Assembly (NCBI GenBank): GCA_947623215.1
Contig: CANQGN010000026.1
Coordinates: 1-13,495, forward strand
DNA length: 13,495 nucleotides
From: an uncultured Clostridia bacterium
GTDB lineage: Bacteria; Bacillota; Clostridia; Oscillospirales; Acutalibacteraceae
Direction of reading: 5' to 3'
The notes beneath the pieces are model-generated. The model saw nothing but the letters and a program-made list of their open reading frames with translations, was not told where the DNA came from and ran no database searches. This document shows positions 1-8,338 of the stretch, piece by piece (the first letter of the stretch is position 1; every line of letters starts with the position of its first letter). The position numbers were made by a program, and so were the translations under genes.

Positions 1-247
1 TCACCGCCTTGCGGGCGGCGGAGACGTTGCGCAGCATATTTTTGGGGGTTAAACGGCGCTGAAACCCCGCCACGTGAATGGGGTAAAAGGGAAACCCCGC
101 CTCCGGCACCAGGCGGGACTCCATGCCCGTACTGTTGCCGATAAAGCCAATTTCGGCCGTGGGGTGATGCTCCAGTACCGTGCGGGCGACCGCCAGCGCG
201 GGATTAATGTGCCCGCCGGTTCCCCCGCAGGCAAAAAGCAGTTTCAT
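1..247 (-). CDS. murG: MurG, N-terminal part (UDP-GlcNAc:lipid I GlcNAc transferase), cut by window edge
   Basis: The visible 82 codons begin MKLLFACGGTGGHINPALAV, the hallmark N-terminus of MurG with its glycine-rich GGTGGH loop. Further on are the GNSTGMESRLVPEAGF and PKNMLRN stretches typical of the family. MurG transfers GlcNAc from UDP-GlcNAc to lipid I on the cytoplasmic membrane face, giving lipid II. The ATG is preceded by a GAGGTGAG-type ribosome binding site that overlaps the end of ftsW, and the gap to the ftsW stop is about 10 nt, so the two are very likely co-transcribed and translationally linked. Only the N-terminal Rossmann-like domain start is present; the rest lies beyond the left edge. 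The assignment is secure from motif and context. Confidence 0.96.
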   Translation of the reverse strand, partial: MKLLFACGGTGGHINPALAVARTVLEHHPTAEIGFIGNSTGMESRLVPEAGFPFYPIHVAGFQRRLTPKNMLRNVSAARKAV

Positions 248-257
248 GGCGCGTTTC

Positions 258-1436
258 TCACCTCTTTCGTATGGTGCTGCTGCGCGAAACAGAAAGTAAA
301 ATACCCATTTGGCAAAGCAGCATAACCAGCGACGTGCCGCCGTAGCTGAAGAAGGGCAGGCTGATGCCGGTATTGGGAATGGTGTTGGTAACCACCAGAA
401 TATTCAGCACCGTTTGCAAACCCACCTGAAAAATAATGCCCATGGCAAGCAGCGAACCAAAGCGGTCGGGCGCACGCATGGCAATGGTGACCCCCCGCCA
501 GATTAACACGGCAAAGGCGGCCAAAATGCACAGCGCCCCCACCAGCCCCAGCTCTTCGCACACAATGGAAAAAATAAAGTCGTTATGGGGTTCGGGCACC
601 CACAGGTACTTTTGGCGAGAATTGCCCAGCCCCCTGCCCCACAGCCCGCCGGAACCAATGGCCAGCAGCGACTGAATGGTTTGGTAGCCCTTGCCGGTGG
701 CGTCTGACCAGGGGTCTAACCAATACTGAATGCGGCTGCTGGCGTAATGCACCACGCCGGTGAGCACCACCACCAGACCCCCCGCAAGGCCGACCCCCCC
801 AAGAATGGCGAAATAGTGCAGCCGCACGCCGCCTACAATGAGCAGCATAACGCCAATGCAAAACACCAGCACGGTGGCCGAAAGGTGGGGTTCTTTTACC
901 AGTAAGCCGCACACCACGGCCAGCAGTAAAACGAAGTAGCAAATGCCGTAGCGGAAGGTGCGCATTTTTTTAGGGTTTTTAGCAATTAAATAAGAGAAGA
1001 GCAAAATGACGGCGAATTTGGCGATTTCAGACGGCTGAAACGAAAAGCCGCCGAAGGAAATCCACCGTTTATAGTCGAACCCCTCTTGCATGGGGGGCAG
1101 CGCCAGCACCACCGCCAGCATGGCGACGGAAGCGCCGTAAACCACCCATGGCAAATGAAACTTGGCCAGCCAGTGGTAATCCACAAACGAAATGCCCACC
1201 ATAAGGGCCACGCCCACCACGGCGAACTTGGCCTGTTTTAAGATAAAGAGGTAACTGTCGTTATAATTATAATAAGCAAAAGCGTAGCTGGCCGAAAACA
1301 ACATCACCAGCCCGGCGGTGAGCAGCAGCAGCACCATGGTAAAAAAGACCAGGTCCATTTTGCCCCGGGGCGGGCGGGTTTTGGCGGTCGGCTTTGCCTG
1401 CTCGTCTTCTATTTGCCGGTCGTATTCCGATACCAT
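258..1436 (-). CDS. ftsW: FtsW, SEDS-family septal peptidoglycan glycosyltransferase
   Basis: A polytopic membrane protein of about 392 aa with roughly ten hydrophobic segments. It carries SEDS signatures: RWISFGGFSFQPSEIAK near residues 124-140, GRGLGNSRQKYLWVPEPHND and the following FIFSIVCEELG, and a C-terminal SLPFFSYGGTSL. SEDS proteins polymerise lipid II into glycan strands with a class B PBP partner, here the PBP encoded upstream in the same operon. Position between mraY and murG supports FtsW rather than RodA. I chose the ATG at 1436, with an AGGAG at 1449-1453, over a TTG at 1481 that would overlap the mraY stop and has no visible ribosome binding site; the longer form would add 15 residues. 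The N-terminal ~25 residues are charged and cytoplasmic. Confidence 0.95.
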   Translation of the reverse strand: MVSEYDRQIEDEQAKPTAKTRPPRGKMDLVFFTMVLLLLTAGLVMLFSASYAFAYYNYNDSYLFILKQAKFAVVGVALMVGISFVDYHWLAKFHLPWVVYGASVAMLAVVLALPPMQEGFDYKRWISFGGFSFQPSEIAKFAVILLFSYLIAKNPKKMRTFRYGICYFVLLLAVVCGLLVKEPHLSATVLVFCIGVMLLIVGGVRLHYFAILGGVGLAGGLVVVLTGVVHYASSRIQYWLDPWSDATGKGYQTIQSLLAIGSGGLWGRGLGNSRQKYLWVPEPHNDFIFSIVCEELGLVGALCILAAFAVLIWRGVTIAMRAPDRFGSLLAMGIIFQVGLQTVLNILVVTNTIPNTGISLPFFSYGGTSLVMLLCQMGILLSVSRSSTIRKR

Positions 1437-1477
1437 AAGCGGCGGTTGCTCCTCTCTTCCTCTTTTTTGCCAGTCTC

Positions 1478-2518
1478 TCAACCGATTTTTAACAGTAGGC
1501 CCGCCACGCAGCAGCCGACCGCCGCAACCAGAGAAAAGACCAGAACGATTTTATTTTCGCTCCAACCCAGCATTTCAAAATGATGATGAATGGGCGCCAT
1601 GCGAAAAATGCGCCGGTGGGTCTTTTTGTACCACGCCACCTGCAAAATGTCAGACAGCGCCTCGCAAAGGTACACCACCCCCGCCGGCAGCAGCAGCACC
1701 GGCCAGCCGGTGGCAAAGGCCATGGCGCATACCAGCCCGCCAAGAAAAAGTGAACCGGTGTCGCCCATAAACACCTTGGCGGGTTTGCAGTTCCAAACCA
1801 AAAAGCCCGCGCACCCGCCGGCGGCAGCCGCCGCCAGCAGCCCTAAGCAAGAGAGCGCAAGCAGGCCGGAGGCCAGCAAAAAGAAAACCGCAACCACCAG
1901 CGTTACGCTGGTGCACAGGCCGTCTACCCCGTCGGTTAAATTCACCGAATTGATGAACCCGTAAATAAAGAGCAGCGCCACCGGCCAGTAAAGCAGCCCC
2001 GCGCCGCGGGTGGTATCGACCAGCCCCACAAAGGGGATATGGGTGGTGGTATCGCCCAGCAGCAGCAAGGTAGCGAGAAAGGCGGCGGCCGCGAGCAGTT
2101 GCAGCATGGTTTTTTGCCGCACCGTAAGCCCCAGGTTCTGCTTTTTTACCACCTTAATATAATCGTCCATAAAGCCGATAAAGCCGGAGCATAGCGCCAG
2201 TGCGTACCCGGCGACCAACCGCCACACCGCCACCCGGTGCTGCGAAAAGCCGGAGGTCAGCTCGGCATACAGGCGGTTGTCTTTTTGCACCGCCGCCATG
2301 CACACCCCAAATACCAGCGCCACCGTCATGCCGATGATAAAGAGCAGCCCCCCCATAACCGGCGTACCGGCTTTAGAGCGGTGCCAGGCCGGGCCTTCTT
2401 CTAAAATGGTTTGGCCGTATTTTAACCGGCGGAGCAGCGGGATTAGCCAAAGCCCCAGCAGCGCCGTAAGGGCAAACGAAACCCCGGCAGAGGCAAGCAG
2501 TAAAATTCCGTCTATCAT
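1478..2518 (-). CDS. mraY: MraY, phospho-MurNAc-pentapeptide translocase
   Basis: A 346-aa multi-spanning membrane enzyme that transfers phospho-MurNAc-pentapeptide from UDP to undecaprenyl phosphate, forming lipid I. Diagnostic motifs are all present: KAGTPVMGG (about 49-57), the Mg-binding FMDDYIKVVKKQNLGL (about 116-130), NSVNLTDGVDGL (190-201), VFMGDTGSLFLGG (249-261) and APIHHHFEMLGWSE (308-321). Length is close to the family norm of about 320-360 aa. The ATG overlaps the murE stop in an ATGA arrangement, so translation is probably coupled. In many Firmicutes murF precedes mraY and murD follows it; neither is here, and ftsW follows directly. Confidence 0.97.
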   Translation of the reverse strand: MIDGILLLASAGVSFALTALLGLWLIPLLRRLKYGQTILEEGPAWHRSKAGTPVMGGLLFIIGMTVALVFGVCMAAVQKDNRLYAELTSGFSQHRVAVWRLVAGYALALCSGFIGFMDDYIKVVKKQNLGLTVRQKTMLQLLAAAAFLATLLLLGDTTTHIPFVGLVDTTRGAGLLYWPVALLFIYGFINSVNLTDGVDGLCTSVTLVVAVFFLLASGLLALSCLGLLAAAAAGGCAGFLVWNCKPAKVFMGDTGSLFLGGLVCAMAFATGWPVLLLPAGVVYLCEALSDILQVAWYKKTHRRIFRMAPIHHHFEMLGWSENKIVLVFSLVAAVGCCVAGLLLKIG

Positions 2519-3969
2519 TTGTTCGTCCCGTCCTGGCGTTCCAATTTTTGTAGCGCGGCTGCCACCACCTCGCGCTCGTCCAAATGCACCGTTTGGTGGC
2601 CTAAAATCTGGTACGTCTCGTGCCCCTTGCCCGCCAGCAGCAGCGTGTCGCCGGGTTCGGCCTGTGCTACGGCGGTTTCAATGGCGCGAATGCGGTTTTC
2701 TATAACCGTGTAGGGGGTGGGGCTGTCTTGCATTCCCGCTAAAATGTCGTTTATAATCTCGCCCGGTTCTTCGGTGCGGGGATTATCCGACGTGACGTAA
2801 ACGTAGTCGGAAAAATCCGCCGCAATGCGCCCCATTTGGGGGCGCTTAGTTTTGTCGCGGTCGCCCCCGCAGCCAAACAGGGTCACCAGCCGCCCCTCTA
2901 CCGTGGCCCGCAGGGTGCGCAAAATTTTCTCTAACCCGTCCGGCGTGTGGGCGTAGTCGATAATCACCGTAAAATCCCGCCCCGTGGGCACCACCTCCGC
3001 CCGGCCCTTGGGGCTTTTTAAGGCAGACATGGCGTCTACCACTGCGGCAAAGGGCAGCCCCAGCGCCAGCGCGCAGCTGCCGGCCGCCATGGCGTTGTAA
3101 ACCGAAAACTCGCCGGGGATTTTTAACCGCACCCGGCCAATTACCCCGTCGCCTACCAGTTCAAAGTCTACCCCGTCGCTGCGCAGCCGCAAATTTTTGG
3201 CGGTGTAGTCGCTGCGGTCGGTATGGGCGGCGTAGGTAATGGTGGGGCAGCGGCAGGCGGCCAGCACCTGCTCGGCCGCCGCGTCGTCTGCATTCACTAC
3301 CGCGCAGGCGCACCGGCTGAACAGGCGGGTTTTTACCGCCAGGTATTGCTCCATGGTTTTATGGTAATCCAAATGGTCCTGCGACAAATTGGTAAATACG
3401 CAGCAGGCAAAGTGCAGGCCGTATATCCGCTCCTGGTCAATGGCGTGAGAGGAAACCTCCATCACCGCGTAGTCGCAGCCGCTTTTTTCCATCAGCAAAA
3501 AGAGCGAATGGAGCTCGTAAGCGTCCGGCGTGGTGTTGTGGGCGGGCAGCAGCTGGTCGCCCACCCGGTTTTCTACCGTGCCGATTAACCCCACCTTGTG
3601 CCCCTGGCTTTGCAGCAGGTCGCGAATCATAAAACAGGTAGAGGTTTTGCCGTTGGTGCCGGTAACGCCAATGATTTTTAACCGGTCGGCTGGGTGGCCG
3701 AAGTAAGCCGCACACAGCAGCGCGTAGGCCTTGCGGGTATCTTCTACCACAAACTGGCAGGGCAGGCTAAGGTCATGGTCGCACACCACCACCGCCGCGC
3801 TGGCCTCTGCCGCCGCCGCAGCGAAGCGGTGCCCGTCTGCCGCCGTGCCGCGAATACACACAAACACGTCGCCCGCGTCTACCTTTTGTGAATTGTTGGT
3901 CACCTTGCCCACGGTTTTGCCGCCCAGCGGCGTGCCGGCGGCGGCCGGCCATAAGTCTTGAAAACGCAT
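2515..3969 (-). CDS. murE: MurE, UDP-MurNAc-L-Ala-D-Glu:meso-diaminopimelate ligase
   Basis: A 484-aa Mur ligase that adds the third stem-peptide residue in the cytoplasm. Visible are the N-terminal UDP-binding domain (TNNSQKVDAGDVFVCIRG), the ATP P-loop GVTGTNGKTSTCFMI (101-115), the SHAIDQERIYGL and NLSQDHLDYH motifs, and a VKTRLF segment whose Lys213 is in the place of the carbamylated lysine. The C-terminal domain has DYAHTPDGLEKIL, FGCGGDRDKTKRPQMG and TSDNPRTEEP. DNPR (395-398) is the signature of meso-DAP-specific MurE, as opposed to the lysine-adding type, so the cell wall should be DAP-type; this agrees with a riboswitch-controlled dapA in the same window. An 89-nt gap separates it from the PBP, and its ribosome binding site is weak (AGCAGGG-like). 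Confidence 0.97.
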   Translation of the reverse strand: MRFQDLWPAAAGTPLGGKTVGKVTNNSQKVDAGDVFVCIRGTAADGHRFAAAAAEASAAVVVCDHDLSLPCQFVVEDTRKAYALLCAAYFGHPADRLKIIGVTGTNGKTSTCFMIRDLLQSQGHKVGLIGTVENRVGDQLLPAHNTTPDAYELHSLFLLMEKSGCDYAVMEVSSHAIDQERIYGLHFACCVFTNLSQDHLDYHKTMEQYLAVKTRLFSRCACAVVNADDAAAEQVLAACRCPTITYAAHTDRSDYTAKNLRLRSDGVDFELVGDGVIGRVRLKIPGEFSVYNAMAAGSCALALGLPFAAVVDAMSALKSPKGRAEVVPTGRDFTVIIDYAHTPDGLEKILRTLRATVEGRLVTLFGCGGDRDKTKRPQMGRIAADFSDYVYVTSDNPRTEEPGEIINDILAGMQDSPTPYTVIENRIRAIETAVAQAEPGDTLLLAGKGHETYQILGHQTVHLDEREVVAAALQKLERQDGTNK

Positions 3970-4058
3970 GTTGTTTGACCCTGCTTTCTTGAAAATGGAG
4001 GCGCCCCGCCCCCTGCGGCCGAGCGACCCCCTGCTTAAAAAGGCGTAAGATGAAAGGA

Positions 4059-6371
4059 TTACTCCACCGAATCGGTATAGCGAAAGCTGACCCGCACCAG
4101 CGTGCCGCGGTCTACTTTGGTTCCCGCTGCTATTTCCTGCCGGTAAGAAATGGCGCCGCTGCTGCCGCTTACCACGCCGGAGATTTCTACGTTTACCCCG
4201 GCGGAGGCGGCGGTGGCGGTAACGGCAGAAATAGAAAGGTTGGTTAAATCCGGCACCGTTACCTGCTCGGGGGTGTAGTCCTGCTCGGTATAAAGCACCA
4301 CCGTGCCGTTGGTGGGGGCGGCGGTACCGGCAGTGGGATTTTGCGCCACCACCGACTTGCCCTCGCCTACAACCCGGCCGGAAAGCCCGGCCTCGCTTAA
4401 GGCGGCGGTGGCTTCCTCTACCGTTTTACCCTCCACGGCCGGTACCGTGGTGGCAAGCTCGGCGTACTCGTCGTCGGTATAAACCGCCTCTACCCCAAGG
4501 TAGGGCAGCACTTCTTTCATAATAGAGGCCGCAACGGGCGCCGAGACCGCGCTGCCGTAAATGTTAGAGCCGTGGGGTTCGTCTATCATCACAATCACCG
4601 CGTACTCCGGGTGGTCGGCCGGGGCGAACCCGCAAAAAGAGGCGATGTACTGCATACTCTCGCCCGAGAGCGCCTGGTTGATTTTTTGCGAGGTGCCGGT
4701 TTTGCCGCCCATGCGGTAACCGGCCACGTAGGCGCTTTTGCCGGAGCCGTTATCTACCACCGAGCGGAGCATTTTGCACATTTTGGCGGAGGTTTCTTTT
4801 GAGATAACCTGCCGCACCACCTCGGTTTTTTCGCTTTGCACCACGTTGCCGTCGGCGTCGGTAATGCTTTTCATCAAATGCGGCCGCACCAAATTGCCGC
4901 CGTTGCATACGGCTGAGACCGCCGTAATCATTTGAATGGGGGTAATCTGAAAGGTCTGGCCAAAGGATTCGGAGGCCAGCTCTACCGGGCCCATGTCATC
5001 CGGCGTGTGGTAAATGCTGCCGCCCTCGCCCGGCAGGTCAATGCCGGTTTTCTCTGTTAAGCCGAAAGACTGAAAATACTGGTAAAACTTTTGCACGCCC
5101 AGCCGCTGGCCAATCTCTATAAAAGCGGGGTTGCAGGAATTTTCAAAAATATTGGTGAGATTCTGGTGGCCGTGGCCGCTGGTTTGGTGACATTGGTATC
5201 TTGTGCCGGCAATCACAATATATCCCGGGCAATTAAAGGTTGATTCGTCGTTTACGACCCCTTCTTCTATGGCGGCGGAGCCGGTTACCGTTTTAAAGAC
5301 CGAACCGGGGTCGTATACGTCTGAAATAGCCTTGTTGCGGTATTGCTCGTCGCGGGCTTCTTCGAGCAGGCGGTCGTACTCGCTTTGCTGTGCCGCTGTT
5401 CCCCCGCTTTGACTGCCGCTGCTCTCGCTTTTCGAGGTTGTTTGTTCCTCGTCGTCAGAATCCTCTTTGCTTTCGGCCGGTTTGCCGGCTTTTTCTTCTA
5501 TTAGCGAAAGCGTGTAGGGGTCGGTCACGGTAAAGGGGTCGTTGGGGTCAAAGTCCGGCTTGGTGGCCATGCCCAGCACGGCGCCGGTGTTTACGTTCAT
5601 CACAATGGCGCAGCCGCGGTTGGTGGCGTGGTTGACCTCTATGGCTTCTTCTAAATGCTTTTCTACGCTGTACTGCACGTAAGAGTCGAGCGTTAGCGTA
5701 AGGGTGTTGCCCTGTTTGGTTTCTACCAGCGTTTCGTAATTAAAGGGCATGTCGCTGCCCCGGGCGTTTTTAGAGGCTACCACCTTGCCCGGCACGCCTT
5801 TTAGCTCGTCTTCGTACTGGTATTCCAGCCCGGACAGGCCAGAGTCGTCTCCCATAAAGCCCAGCACGGTAGAGGCCAGCGAACCGTTGGGGTAGTAGCG
5901 AATGCTCGATTCTTCCAAGCCGATAATGGAGCCCAGGTTGTGCTCGGCAATAAAGGCCCGCACCTTGGCGGCAACCGGTTCTTCTACCCGGCGTTTTATC
6001 CGCTCGTAAGCGGTGGTTTTTTGGGTGGTGCGGTAAACTTCCTCCGGGTCAAGCTCCAGCAGCTCGGCTAAGCCGTTTGCTATCAGCCGGGCTTCTTCTT
6101 CCCCCTCTATATCCTGCGGGGTTATGTAAACGGTCCAGGCGGTGGCGCTGGTGGCCAGCACGTTGCCGTTGCAGTCTACAATGCTGCCGCGCAGCGCCTC
6201 TATGGAGGTGGTGGTAAGCTGCTGGCGGGTGGCAAGGTCGGCATATCGGTTGCCGTTTACCAGCATAATATAAACAAGGCTGCCGGCCGACAGACCAAAG
6301 CCCGCCACCAACAGCGCCATAAACACGCAGAGCATACGCAGCCACATGTTGGGCGCTTTTTTGCCGCTCAC
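4059..6371 (-). CDS. ftsI/spoVD: Class B penicillin-binding protein (FtsI/SpoVD type) with two PASTA domains
   Basis: A 770-aa membrane-anchored transpeptidase. In order: a short basic N-terminus, one membrane segment (about 11-37), a PBP dimerisation/pedestal domain (about 60-220), and the transpeptidase domain with SVFK (Ser357 nucleophile), SCN (412-414) and KTGT (557-560). Two PASTA repeats follow at about 642-695 and 703-766. A Ser/Glu/Asp/Gln-rich insert (about 293-345) interrupts the transpeptidase domain before the active serine. It crosslinks peptidoglycan outside the membrane with a SEDS partner, presumably FtsW. The start is GTG, with GGAGG 11 nt upstream; an ATG eight codons further in is the alternative. 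Firmicutes dcw clusters can encode a vegetative FtsI/PBP2b, a sporulation SpoVD, or both. Only one is here, and sequence alone does not decide, though a sigma-E-like promoter candidate lies directly upstream. Confidence 0.93.
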   Translation of the reverse strand: MSGKKAPNMWLRMLCVFMALLVAGFGLSAGSLVYIMLVNGNRYADLATRQQLTTTSIEALRGSIVDCNGNVLATSATAWTVYITPQDIEGEEEARLIANGLAELLELDPEEVYRTTQKTTAYERIKRRVEEPVAAKVRAFIAEHNLGSIIGLEESSIRYYPNGSLASTVLGFMGDDSGLSGLEYQYEDELKGVPGKVVASKNARGSDMPFNYETLVETKQGNTLTLTLDSYVQYSVEKHLEEAIEVNHATNRGCAIVMNVNTGAVLGMATKPDFDPNDPFTVTDPYTLSLIEEKAGKPAESKEDSDDEEQTTSKSESSGSQSGGTAAQQSEYDRLLEEARDEQYRNKAISDVYDPGSVFKTVTGSAAIEEGVVNDESTFNCPGYIVIAGTRYQCHQTSGHGHQNLTNIFENSCNPAFIEIGQRLGVQKFYQYFQSFGLTEKTGIDLPGEGGSIYHTPDDMGPVELASESFGQTFQITPIQMITAVSAVCNGGNLVRPHLMKSITDADGNVVQSEKTEVVRQVISKETSAKMCKMLRSVVDNGSGKSAYVAGYRMGGKTGTSQKINQALSGESMQYIASFCGFAPADHPEYAVIVMIDEPHGSNIYGSAVSAPVAASIMKEVLPYLGVEAVYTDDEYAELATTVPAVEGKTVEEATAALSEAGLSGRVVGEGKSVVAQNPTAGTAAPTNGTVVLYTEQDYTPEQVTVPDLTNLSISAVTATAASAGVNVEISGVVSGSSGAISYRQEIAAGTKVDRGTLVRVSFRYTDSVE

Positions 6372-6405
6372 CGGTTTTTCCCCCTCCTGCTTTTCAGACT
6401 GTTTT

Positions 6406-6434
6406 ACAGTATGTAGACCGTCGCCGCTTTATAC
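6406..6434 (-). promoter_or_regulatory. Candidate sigma-E-like promoter for the PBP gene
   Basis: On the minus strand, GTATAAA, a 14-nt spacer and CATACTGT lie between the ftsL-like stop and the PBP start. The Bacillus sigma-E consensus is roughly KMATATT, 14-15 nt, CATACA-T. The -10 fits in 6 of 7 defined positions and the -35 in only 4 of 7. A start site would fall near 6399, about 28 nt before the GTG. B. subtilis spoVD has its own sigma-E promoter inside the same cluster, which makes this plausible, but the -35 match is weak. Confidence 0.35.
6414..6427 (-). other. Spacer of the candidate sigma-E promoter in front of the PBP gene
   Basis: This 14-nt stretch separates a GTATAAA element at 6428-6434 from a CATACTGT element at 6406-6413. 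It is listed only to fix the spacing, which fits the 14-15 nt known for sigma-E promoters. See the promoter entry for the full site. Confidence 0.3.
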
Positions 6435-6899
6435 CTAAAAGAGCTCTTGCAGGCGTATAATCAAGTCTTTGTCCTGCTCGGGCATTTCTACGGCGTCTTC
6501 GCCGTGCAGCTGCACGTACTCACGCTGGGCGGCGGAGATTTTTTGCATGCCCATGGCGCGGGCGCTTTGCTCCATATTTTCAAACGAAACCTTGCGTTCC
6601 AGCTCTACCTGCAGGCGCACGTTGTCGCTCTTTAGGGCCTCTATCTCCCGCTCGGTGGCGTTGATTTGGGCCACCACTTCAGAGGTTTGCAGCTGGCAGT
6701 GCAGCTGGGCTACCATGAGCAGCAAAAACACGCTTACCGCCGCCGCAATGGCCAGCACGCTGCGACCGGAGCGCCGAGCCGCCGCTTTGCGGCTGCGCCG
6801 CCCGCCGCGAGCAGGGCGGGTGGGGATTTCTACCACCTCTCGCTTTTCTTTTTCGGTAAATAAATCAAAATCATAGGCGGTGCTGTCGTAGCTTCTCAT
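6435..6899 (-). CDS. ftsL: FtsL/DivIC-like septum formation protein
   Basis: A 154-aa bitopic protein. A basic, Arg-rich cytoplasmic tail (about 28-46) is followed by one membrane segment (about 47-65). An extracytoplasmic coiled coil follows (about 70-105, TEREIEALKSDNVRLQVELERK), then an AMGMQK stretch and an acidic end. This architecture, and the place between rsmH and the class B PBP, is that of FtsL, which joins DivIC and DivIB to regulate the FtsW-PBP pair at the septum. FtsL sequences diverge fast, so the call rests on topology and position more than on conserved residues. The ATG lies 3 nt after the rsmH stop, with a strong AGGAGG inside the end of rsmH, so translation is likely coupled. 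Confidence 0.85.
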   Translation of the reverse strand: MRSYDSTAYDFDLFTEKEKREVVEIPTRPARGGRRSRKAAARRSGRSVLAIAAAVSVFLLLMVAQLHCQLQTSEVVAQINATEREIEALKSDNVRLQVELERKVSFENMEQSARAMGMQKISAAQREYVQLHGEDAVEMPEQDKDLIIRLQELF

Positions 6900-6902
6900 G
6901 GT

Positions 6903-7838
6903 TCAAACCTCCTGACTTTTTTCTATGGTTCGCAGCTTGGCGCTGCGGGCGCGGGGGTTAGCCGCTAATTCTTCTGCCGAGGCGGTAATGGGATATTTAC
7001 CGGGCGACTTGGCCGCCGGGGTACGGCCGCACACGCAAACGGGAAAGTCCGGCGGGCAAATGCAGCCCCGGCACCACTCGGCAAAGCGCCGCTTTACCAT
7101 GCGGTCTTCCAGCGAATGAAAGGTTATCACCGCAAGGCGGCCGCCCGGCTTTAGGGCGGCAAAGGCAGAGTCCAGCCCGGCGGAAAGCTCGCCCAGCTCG
7201 TCGTTTACCGCAATGCGCAGCGCCTGAAAACAGCGCCGGGCGGGGTGGCCGCCCCGACGGGCCTTGGCCGGCAGGGCCTCTGCTATTACCTCCGCCAGGC
7301 GGCCGGTGGTGGTAATGGGAGCTTTTTCTCTGCTGCGCACAACCGCCGCCGCCACCCGCCGGGCGTTTGGTTCTTCGCCGTATGTAAAAAACAGGCGGGC
7401 AAGCTCTTCTTCCGACTCGCCGTTTACAAGATCCGCCGCCGTGGGGCCCTGCCTGCTCATGCGCATATCCAGCGGGGCGTCGGCGTGGTACGAAAAGCCG
7501 CGCTCGGGGGTGTCGAGCTGATGAGACGAAACGCCAATGTCAAGCAGTACGCCGTCTACCGGGCAGCAGCTGACTTCTCGCAGGCGTTCACCAATGGCAG
7601 AAAAGTTGCCCTGCACCACCGTAACCTGCGGCGTATTGGCAAAGCGGGCGCGCAAATTTTCCAGCGCGTCCGGGTCGCGGTCTAAGGCGACTAAGCGGCC
7701 GGTGGTCAGCCGGGCGGCAATGGCCGCGCTGTGGCCGCCGCCCCCGGCGGTACCGTCGGCATACAGCCCCTGCGGCTTTACAGCCAGCGAATCGACCGCC
7801 TCTTGTAACAGTACCGGAACGTGATGAAACCCTGCCAT
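6903..7838 (-). CDS. rsmH: RsmH (MraW), 16S rRNA C1402 N4-methyltransferase
   Basis: A 311-aa SAM-dependent methyltransferase that modifies C1402 in the decoding centre of 16S rRNA. It opens MAGFHHVPVLLQEAV, followed by the SAM-binding YADGTAGGGGHS (26-37), then LDRDPDAL (52-59). Further on are GVLLDIGVSSHQLD, RGFSYHADAPLDMRM, the FQALRIAVNDEL segment and ITFHSLEDRMVKRRF, all characteristic of RsmH. Length is typical. A cysteine-containing stretch near the C-terminus (CRGCICPPDFPVCVCG) is also usual in Firmicutes members. The ATG is 6 nt from the mraZ stop and its ribosome binding site (GAGG) overlaps the mraZ end. It is the second gene of the operon, in its standard place. Confidence 0.97.
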   Translation of the reverse strand: MAGFHHVPVLLQEAVDSLAVKPQGLYADGTAGGGGHSAAIAARLTTGRLVALDRDPDALENLRARFANTPQVTVVQGNFSAIGERLREVSCCPVDGVLLDIGVSSHQLDTPERGFSYHADAPLDMRMSRQGPTAADLVNGESEEELARLFFTYGEEPNARRVAAAVVRSREKAPITTTGRLAEVIAEALPAKARRGGHPARRCFQALRIAVNDELGELSAGLDSAFAALKPGGRLAVITFHSLEDRMVKRRFAEWCRGCICPPDFPVCVCGRTPAAKSPGKYPITASAEELAANPRARSAKLRTIEKSQEV

Positions 7839-7844
7839 GGCCGG

Positions 7845-8276
7845 TTAATCCTCAGGCGGATCCAGCAAATCGAGAACGTCGTCATCCTCATCATCGTAAA
7901 GCGACATTTCTTTTTGCCAGTTTTCCAAATTCCAAATTTCTGCCCGGTCGTAACCGCCCACCACAATGGAAGCGCCCTTTAAATCGGCATAGTCCCGCAG
8001 TTCCGGCGGAATGCAAACCCGCCCCTGCGCGTCTATATCCACAATACTGGAGGCGGCGAGGAATGCACGAACTCTATGGATACTGCCGTCGCGCTTTTTG
8101 CCCTTCGCACGCAGCTCGCTCGCCATTTTGTTATACACTTCATAGGGGTGTAAATAAAGACAGCCGCTGTCGCCCCGCGAGACGATAAAGCGCTCGCCGA
8201 GGTCTGCCCGAAAGCGCACCGGCACGGCAATGCGGCCTTTATCGTCTATGGTGTGCTTAAACGTTCCGATCATCAT
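7845..8276 (-). CDS. mraZ: MraZ, AbrB-fold transcriptional regulator of the dcw cluster
   Basis: A 143-aa protein, exactly the usual MraZ length, with two swapped-hairpin AbrB-type repeats. The signature DDKGRIAVPVRFR is at about 11-23 and DAQGRVCIPPELRDYA at about 82-97. MraZ forms ring-like oligomers that bind tandem TGGG-type boxes in front of its own operon. Such boxes are present here just downstream of the -10 element. The start is the first of two adjacent ATGs (8276), preceded by AGGAGGGG at 8287-8294. A longer in-frame reading back to 8429 would run through the promoter and operator and is rejected. The C-terminus is very acidic (DDEDDDVLDLLDPPED). Confidence 0.96.
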   Translation of the reverse strand: MMIGTFKHTIDDKGRIAVPVRFRADLGERFIVSRGDSGCLYLHPYEVYNKMASELRAKGKKRDGSIHRVRAFLAASSIVDIDAQGRVCIPPELRDYADLKGASIVVGGYDRAEIWNLENWQKEMSLYDDEDDDVLDLLDPPED

Positions 8277-8286
8277 GGCTGTCTTT

Positions 8287-8294
8287 CCCCTCCT
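8287..8294 (-). promoter_or_regulatory. Ribosome binding site of mraZ
   Basis: AGGAGGGG on the minus strand, 10 nt before the first of two adjacent ATG codons. It fixes the mraZ start and excludes the upstream in-frame extension. Confidence 0.8.
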
Positions 8295-8338
8295 TTTTTG
8301 GAATGAAGCGGGCCCGAATGGGTAAAAACCCTGTGCGT

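Noticed and set aside
1437..1481. TTG start of ftsW overlapping the mraY stop
   Set aside because: No ribosome binding site precedes it; the ATG at 1436 has AGGAG upstream. Overlap coupling cannot be fully excluded.
1318..1770. Plus-strand open frames across ftsW, mraY, murE, the PBP and rsmH
   Set aside because: They are antisense to strongly conserved genes, arise from high GC, and show no motifs or ribosome binding sites.
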